From Rhodococcus sp. P-2 (lineage in GTDB: Bacteria; Actinomycetota; Actinomycetes; Mycobacteriales; Mycobacteriaceae): DNA of 64,000 bases. The stretch lies in assembly GCF_016598535.1 (NCBI RefSeq), contig NZ_CP066779.1, forward strand, positions 62,001 through 126,000, read 5' to 3'. Of the stretch, positions 60,794-64,000 are shown one piece after another (positions within the stretch are counted from its first letter, which is position 1; the number at the start of each line of letters is the position of its first letter). The translations under genes were made by a program, and so were the position numbers. The notes below the pieces were generated by a model that worked only from the letters and a program-made list of their open reading frames with translations, did not search any database and was not told the origin of the DNA.

Positions 60794-62057
60794 GGGGATC
60801 CTCCGGGTCGAGTCCGAGTAGCGGGAACGAAGCGCGGCGTGTGGCGATGATCGCCGAGTCGATTCGGGTGAGTGCACGGTCCACCGACGCGACGCCTGTC
60901 TCCGGTGTACCACCCGGGCCGTCCCACGGTGTGTAGGCGACATCGCCGCCGTCACCCATGGTCGGCGGGAGGTCGACGCTCGGTGCCCGCAGTTTCGTCG
61001 ATTCCTTCCAGTCCTCGGGGACAGCGGTGTCGACGTCGATCTCGCGATCGAGTGCGGCCGCGATCAGGTGAGTCCATGCCCTGGGCACGACGCGAACCAG
61101 TCCGTATCCCCCACCGCCGACCGCCAGCCACCGTCCTTCGGAGTAGCGGTCGGCGAGATCGCGCATTGCCAGGAACGCCGCACGCTGACCGTCGACGGTG
61201 AGGGCGAGGTCCGCGAGCGGGTCCTCGCGGTGCGAGTCCACACCGCACTGACTGATGATGATCTGCGGGCGGAAGGCTGCAATGGCTCCCGGAACGACGG
61301 CGTGAAATGCACGCAGCCACAACGCGTCGACGGTCCCGGGAAGCACCGGGATGTTCACCGCTGTACCTTCGGCCGCGCCGTCACCGACCTCGCTCGACCA
61401 TCCGGTGTTGGGCCACAACGTCGCCGGATGCTGATGCAGCGAGACGGTGAGCACCCGAGGGTCCCCGAGGAACGCATGTTGCACACCGTCGCCGTGGTGA
61501 GCGTCGACGTCGATGTAGGCGATGCGGTCGTAGCCGTTGTCGAGCAGCCACGAAATCGCAACAGCCGCATCGTTGTAGACGCAGAATCCCGAAGCCCAAT
61601 CCGCCATCGCATGGTGCATGCCACCGCCGATGCTGACCGCACGCCTAGTACGCCCCGAAGCGATTTCCTGCGCTGCCGCCAGCGAGCCGCCGGCGAGGAT
61701 GGCACTTGCCTCGTGCATGTGCGGGAAGACCGGGTTGTCCTCGGTACCGAGGCCGTGGGGAACATCCTGGCCGCTCACACCGTTGTTCGCAGAGTTACCC
61801 GCGTCTTTGACCGCTGCAAGATATGCCGGTGTGTGGATTCTGAGGAGGTCGGCATCGGACGCGGCACTCGGTTCGAGAAACTCGATGCCCTCGAGAAGTC
61901 CGAGGCTTCGCGAGAGTGCCATCGTGAGATCGAGGCGAGTGGGATTCATCGGGTGATCGGCGCTCCACCGATAGCTCAGGTACTCCGGACTCCACACCAC
62001 GACTCGATTCGCTCGAGACGCCGCGGGGTCCCCGTCAGATCTGATCGACGCGGTCAT
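60786..62057 (-). CDS. acuC: AcuC-type class I histone-deacetylase-like lysine deacetylase
   Basis: 423 residues. Class I HDAC fold: GGGMHHAMADWASGFCVYND with His148/His149 charge relay, YIDVDAHHGDGVQ (zinc ligands Asp185, His187), SQCGVDSHREDPLADL (further zinc Asp), and GGGGYG. A zinc amidohydrolase that removes acyl groups from lysine. In Bacillus acuC is linked to acuA, an acetyltransferase that silences acetyl-CoA synthetase; here the acetyltransferase gene pat directly follows and overlaps by eight bases, so the pair is a matched writer and eraser. Divergent from ideR across 176 bases. Confidence 0.93.
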   Translation of the reverse strand: MTASIRSDGDPAASRANRVVVWSPEYLSYRWSADHPMNPTRLDLTMALSRSLGLLEGIEFLEPSAASDADLLRIHTPAYLAAVKDAGNSANNGVSGQDVPHGLGTEDNPVFPHMHEASAILAGGSLAAAQEIASGRTRRAVSIGGGMHHAMADWASGFCVYNDAAVAISWLLDNGYDRIAYIDVDAHHGDGVQHAFLGDPRVLTVSLHQHPATLWPNTGWSSEVGDGAAEGTAVNIPVLPGTVDALWLRAFHAVVPGAIAAFRPQIIISQCGVDSHREDPLADLALTVDGQRAAFLAMRDLADRYSEGRWLAVGGGGYGLVRVVPRAWTHLIAAALDREIDVDTAVPEDWKESTKLRAPSVDLPPTMGDGGDVAYTPWDGPGGTPETGVASVDRALTRIDSAIIATRRASFPLLGLDPEDPRD

Positions 62058-62233
62058 GGGATCACGCTACTTCCTTCTCGTTTCGTGCTGCACACCACAC
62101 TCGTGGCCCGCTACGGAGACAGAGATCGAGTGACACGAATCCAATTCGGACACGCGCTGGACTCGCCGCAGTGGAGGCGGCACCGGAACCACGAACTGAA
62201 CGGTAGAATGATCAACTGACGAAGGGGTTGAGT

Positions 62234-62920
62234 GTGAAGGATCTAGTCGACACCACGGAGATGTATCTCCGGACGATCTACGACTTGGAAGAAGAGGGCG
62301 TAGTCCCACTCCGGGCGCGGATCGCCGAACGGCTCGAACAGAGCGGACCCACCGTCAGCCAGACAGTTGCGCGTATGGAGCGCGACGGCTTGCTGATGGT
62401 CGCCGGCGATCGACATCTGGAACTCACCGACAAGGGTCGCGATCTCGCGATCTCTGTCATGCGTAAGCACCGGCTGGCAGAGCGCCTGCTGGTGGACGTC
62501 ATCGGTCTCAAATGGGAAGACGTACATGCCGAGGCATGCCGTTGGGAGCACGTGATGAGCGAGGAGGTCGAGCGTCGACTCGTCGTCGTTCTGAACAACC
62601 CCACGACGTCGCCCTACGGCAACCCGATTCCGGGCTTGGACCAGTTGGGACTCGACGGCCCGGTTGCCACCACCGAAACGTTGGTGCGTCTGACCGACAT
62701 TCCGCACGGCGCACAGACGGCGGTGGTCGTTCGGCGACTGGCCGAACACGTGCAGTCCGATCCCGAGGTGATCGCGCAGCTGCGTGACGCCGGCGTCGTT
62801 CCCGACGCCAGGGTGACGGTCGAAACCCGTCCGGGCTCGGTGACCATCATCGTGCCGGGTCACAGCGGGTTCGACCTGTCCGAGGAAATGGCTCACGCCG
62901 TTCAGGTCAAGCAGGTCTGA
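62234..62920 (+). CDS. ideR: Iron-dependent repressor IdeR (DtxR family)
   Basis: 228 residues from GTG 62234 (MKDLVDTTEMYLRTIYDLEEEG), with GAAGGGG six bases upstream; TTG 62228 is possible but not family-like. DNA-binding winged helix: ARIAERLEQSGPTVSQTVARMERDGLLM. Metal sites are in HRLAERLLVDVIGLKWEDVHAEACRWEHVMSEEVERRL, with the Cys/Glu/His of site 2 visible. C-terminal SH3-like domain from about 145. With Fe2+ it represses siderophore uptake and activates iron storage; the IdeR box at 23387 is a target in this same window. Confidence 0.97.
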   Translation: MKDLVDTTEMYLRTIYDLEEEGVVPLRARIAERLEQSGPTVSQTVARMERDGLLMVAGDRHLELTDKGRDLAISVMRKHRLAERLLVDVIGLKWEDVHAEACRWEHVMSEEVERRLVVVLNNPTTSPYGNPIPGLDQLGLDGPVATTETLVRLTDIPHGAQTAVVVRRLAEHVQSDPEVIAQLRDAGVVPDARVTVETRPGSVTIIVPGHSGFDLSEEMAHAVQVKQV

Positions 62921-62931
62921 GGAAGTAGTAG

Positions 62932-63921
62932 ATGAAACTCCTGGTCACCGGCGGCGCCGGTTACGTCGGCAGTGTGTGCAGCACTGTGTTGCTCGAGCGT
63001 GGACACGAGGTTGTCGTCATCGACGACCTCTCCACGGGAAATGCCGACGCGGTGCCCGCCGGTGCCGAGTTCATCGAAGGGGACGTCGGGGCGCTGGCCG
63101 CCGAGGTCCTCGGTAGTGCGGGTTCACCCGTTTTCGACGGCGTACTGCATTTCGCAGCGCAGTCGTTGGTCGGCGAATCGGTGCTGCACCCCGAAAAGTA
63201 CTGGCGCGGAAACGTCGTCACGACCATCGAGTTGCTCGAGGCGATCCGTCTCTCCGGCACTCCCCGGCTCGTGTTCTCTTCCACCGCCGCAACGTACGGC
63301 GAGCCGGAGCAGTCCCCCATCGTGGAAACGGCTCCGACCCGCCCTACCAATCCGTACGGCGCGACCAAGCTCGCGATCGATCATGCGATCACCTCGTACT
63401 CGATCGCCCACGGCCTGGGCGCGACCAGCTTGCGCTACTTCAACGTCGCGGGTGCGTACAAGTCCGCCGGCGAGAACCGGGTGATCGAAACCCACCTGAT
63501 TCCACTCGTGCTGCAGGTCGCACTCGAGCAGCGAGACAAGATCTCGGTCTTCGGAACCGACTGGCCCACGCCGGACGGCACCGCAGTACGCGACTACATC
63601 CACGTGCTCGACCTCGCCGAAGCGCATCTACTGGCGCTCGAATCCTCGGTTCCCGGCGAGCACCGCATCTACAACCTGGGAAGTGGTGCCGGCTTCAGCG
63701 TGCGTGAGGTGATCGCTGCCTGTGCACGGGTCACCGGCCTGCCGATCAACGTCGAAGACGCGTCGCGACGCCTGGGCGATCCCGCGGTCCTCATCGCATC
63801 GAGCGACAAGGCGATTGCCGAGTTGGGTTGGACGCCCACGCGTACCGATCTCGACGTCATCGTCGCCGATGCGTGGCAGTTCCTCCAGGATCTGGGCGAT
63901 CGCTCACACGCTGCTCGCTAG
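62932..63921 (+). CDS. galE: UDP-glucose 4-epimerase
   Basis: 329 residues. NAD fold GGAGYVGS (7-14), SSTAATYG (116-123) and YGATK (Tyr142, Lys146) are the short-chain-dehydrogenase motifs of Gal[10 protein letters not shown] follows. It interconverts UDP-glucose and UDP-galactose, the latter feeding galactan of arabinogalactan via UDP-galactofuranose. Starts 11 bases after ideR, an order also known in corynebacteria, so it may be co-transcribed with ideR. Confidence 0.94.
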   Translation: MKLLVTGGAGYVGSVCSTVLLERGHEVVVIDDLSTGNADAVPAGAEFIEGDVGALAAEVLGSAGSPVFDGVLHFAAQSLVGESVLHPEKYWRGNVVTTIELLEAIRLSGTPRLVFSSTAATYGEPEQSPIVETAPTRPTNPYGATKLAIDHAITSYSIAHGLGATSLRYFNVAGAYKSAGENRVIETHLIPLVLQVALEQRDKISVFGTDWPTPDGTAVRDYIHVLDLAEAHLLALESSVPGEHRIYNLGSGAGFSVREVIAACARVTGLPINVEDASRRLGDPAVLIASSDKAIAELGWTPTRTDLDVIVADAWQFLQDLGDRSHAAR

Positions 63922-64000
63922 CTTCCGCTCGGCAGTGCCGGCGGCAAGCCGGCGATTCCGAGCGATTCCCCGATGGACAATCCGACGGCCGCAAGGTCAC
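63918..64000 (-). CDS. Probable 3' end of a minus-strand gene
   Basis: The minus strand is open from the window edge to TAG at 63918-63920, giving the 26-residue C-terminus [11 protein letters not shown]...LPSGS. The codons have third-position GC as in neighbours. The stop overlaps galE by a few bases, convergent. Too short to identify. Confidence 0.35.
   Translation of the reverse strand, partial: DLAAVGLSIGESLGIAGLPPALPSGS

Noticed and set aside
1..64000. tRNA/rRNA genes, insertion sequences, prophage, CRISPR
   Set aside because: No cloverleaf with a CCA-type end, no transposase/integrase ORF and no regularly spaced repeats were seen on either strand by eye.

Overview
The window is high-GC actinobacterial DNA from a mycolic-acid-containing Corynebacteriales organism, most likely a Rhodococcus of the R. 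erythropolis/qingshengii type. The evidence is an AftC-like arabinofuranosyltransferase (cell-wall arabinan), WXG100/ESX-type small proteins, DUF3000/3093/3099/3159/3039/3710/4193 proteins, a DtxR/IdeR repressor with a matching iron box, an HrdB-like SigA/SigB pair, and a Tat-exported cholesterol oxidase. From left to right the backbone follows the gene order I remember for M. tuberculosis Rv2669 to Rv2711: GNAT, ZapE-like, RibD-like, S33 hydrolase, aftC, msrB, hemQ-hemY-hemE, DUF3000, rnd, dxs, RNA methyltransferase, APC permease, ceoB-ceoC, DUF3159, OB-fold, DUF3710, dut, DUF3093, DUF4193, cei, suhB, ppgK, sigA, BrkB, DUF3039, DUF3099, sigB, ideR. Rhodococcus-type insertions interrupt this backbone. 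I saw no tRNA, rRNA, transposase, integrase or CRISPR array.

1-6.7 kb: the 3' part of an MFS transporter, a GNAT enzyme, a ZapE-like ATPase, a RibD-type reductase, a lipoprotein-like S33 hydrolase, aftC and msrB. 6.7-8.4 kb: a minus-strand three-gene type VII secretion-style module (YbaB-like, WXG100-like, CpnT-N-terminal-like) with no visible toxin domain. 8.5-14 kb: a minus-strand operon hemE-hemG-hemQ (late steps of the coproporphyrin-dependent heme pathway) followed by a BisC-type molybdoenzyme.

14.1-26.6 kb: DUF3000, a wax ester synthase/DGAT with a perfect KstR-type operator just before its start codon, RNase D, the fadA-fadB beta-oxidation operon, a TetR regulator with an exported cholesterol oxidase, a siderophore-binding lipoprotein behind an IdeR box, an SRPBCC protein and a sugar-porter-type MFS transporter. 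Together these suggest sterol/lipid catabolism, lipid storage and iron uptake. 26.7-33.6 kb: dxs, a glutaminase fused to STAS and cNMP-binding-like domains, a SIMPL protein, and a MarR/DHA2 drug-efflux pair with operator-like repeats.

33.7-47.8 kb: conserved housekeeping core. A KimA-like K+ permease is divergent from two TrkA/RCK proteins (ceoB, ceoC), with a 25-codon ORF translationally coupled between them. Then come DUF3159, OB-fold, hydrolase, DUF3710, dut, DUF3093, DUF4193, cei, suhB, ppgK and sigA. 47.8-57.9 kb: a secreted PTP-like phosphatase, a two-gene K+/H+ antiporter set, DUF952, DUF7455, an SF2 helicase, BrkB, DUF3039, DUF3099, a methyltransferase and sigB behind an ECF-type promoter. 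58-64 kb: an acuC-pat operon (lysine deacetylase plus a GNAT/degenerate acyl-CoA synthetase fusion) inserted between sigB and ideR, then ideR, galE and the probable 3' end of a minus-strand gene.

Most convergent gene pairs are separated by long, perfect stem-loops without clear U-tracts, a consistent bidirectional-terminator style. The best candidates for under-described biology are the acuC-pat pair, the KimA/CeoB/small-ORF/CeoC potassium locus, the toxinless type VII module, the KstR-controlled wax synthase, and the multi-domain glutaminase.
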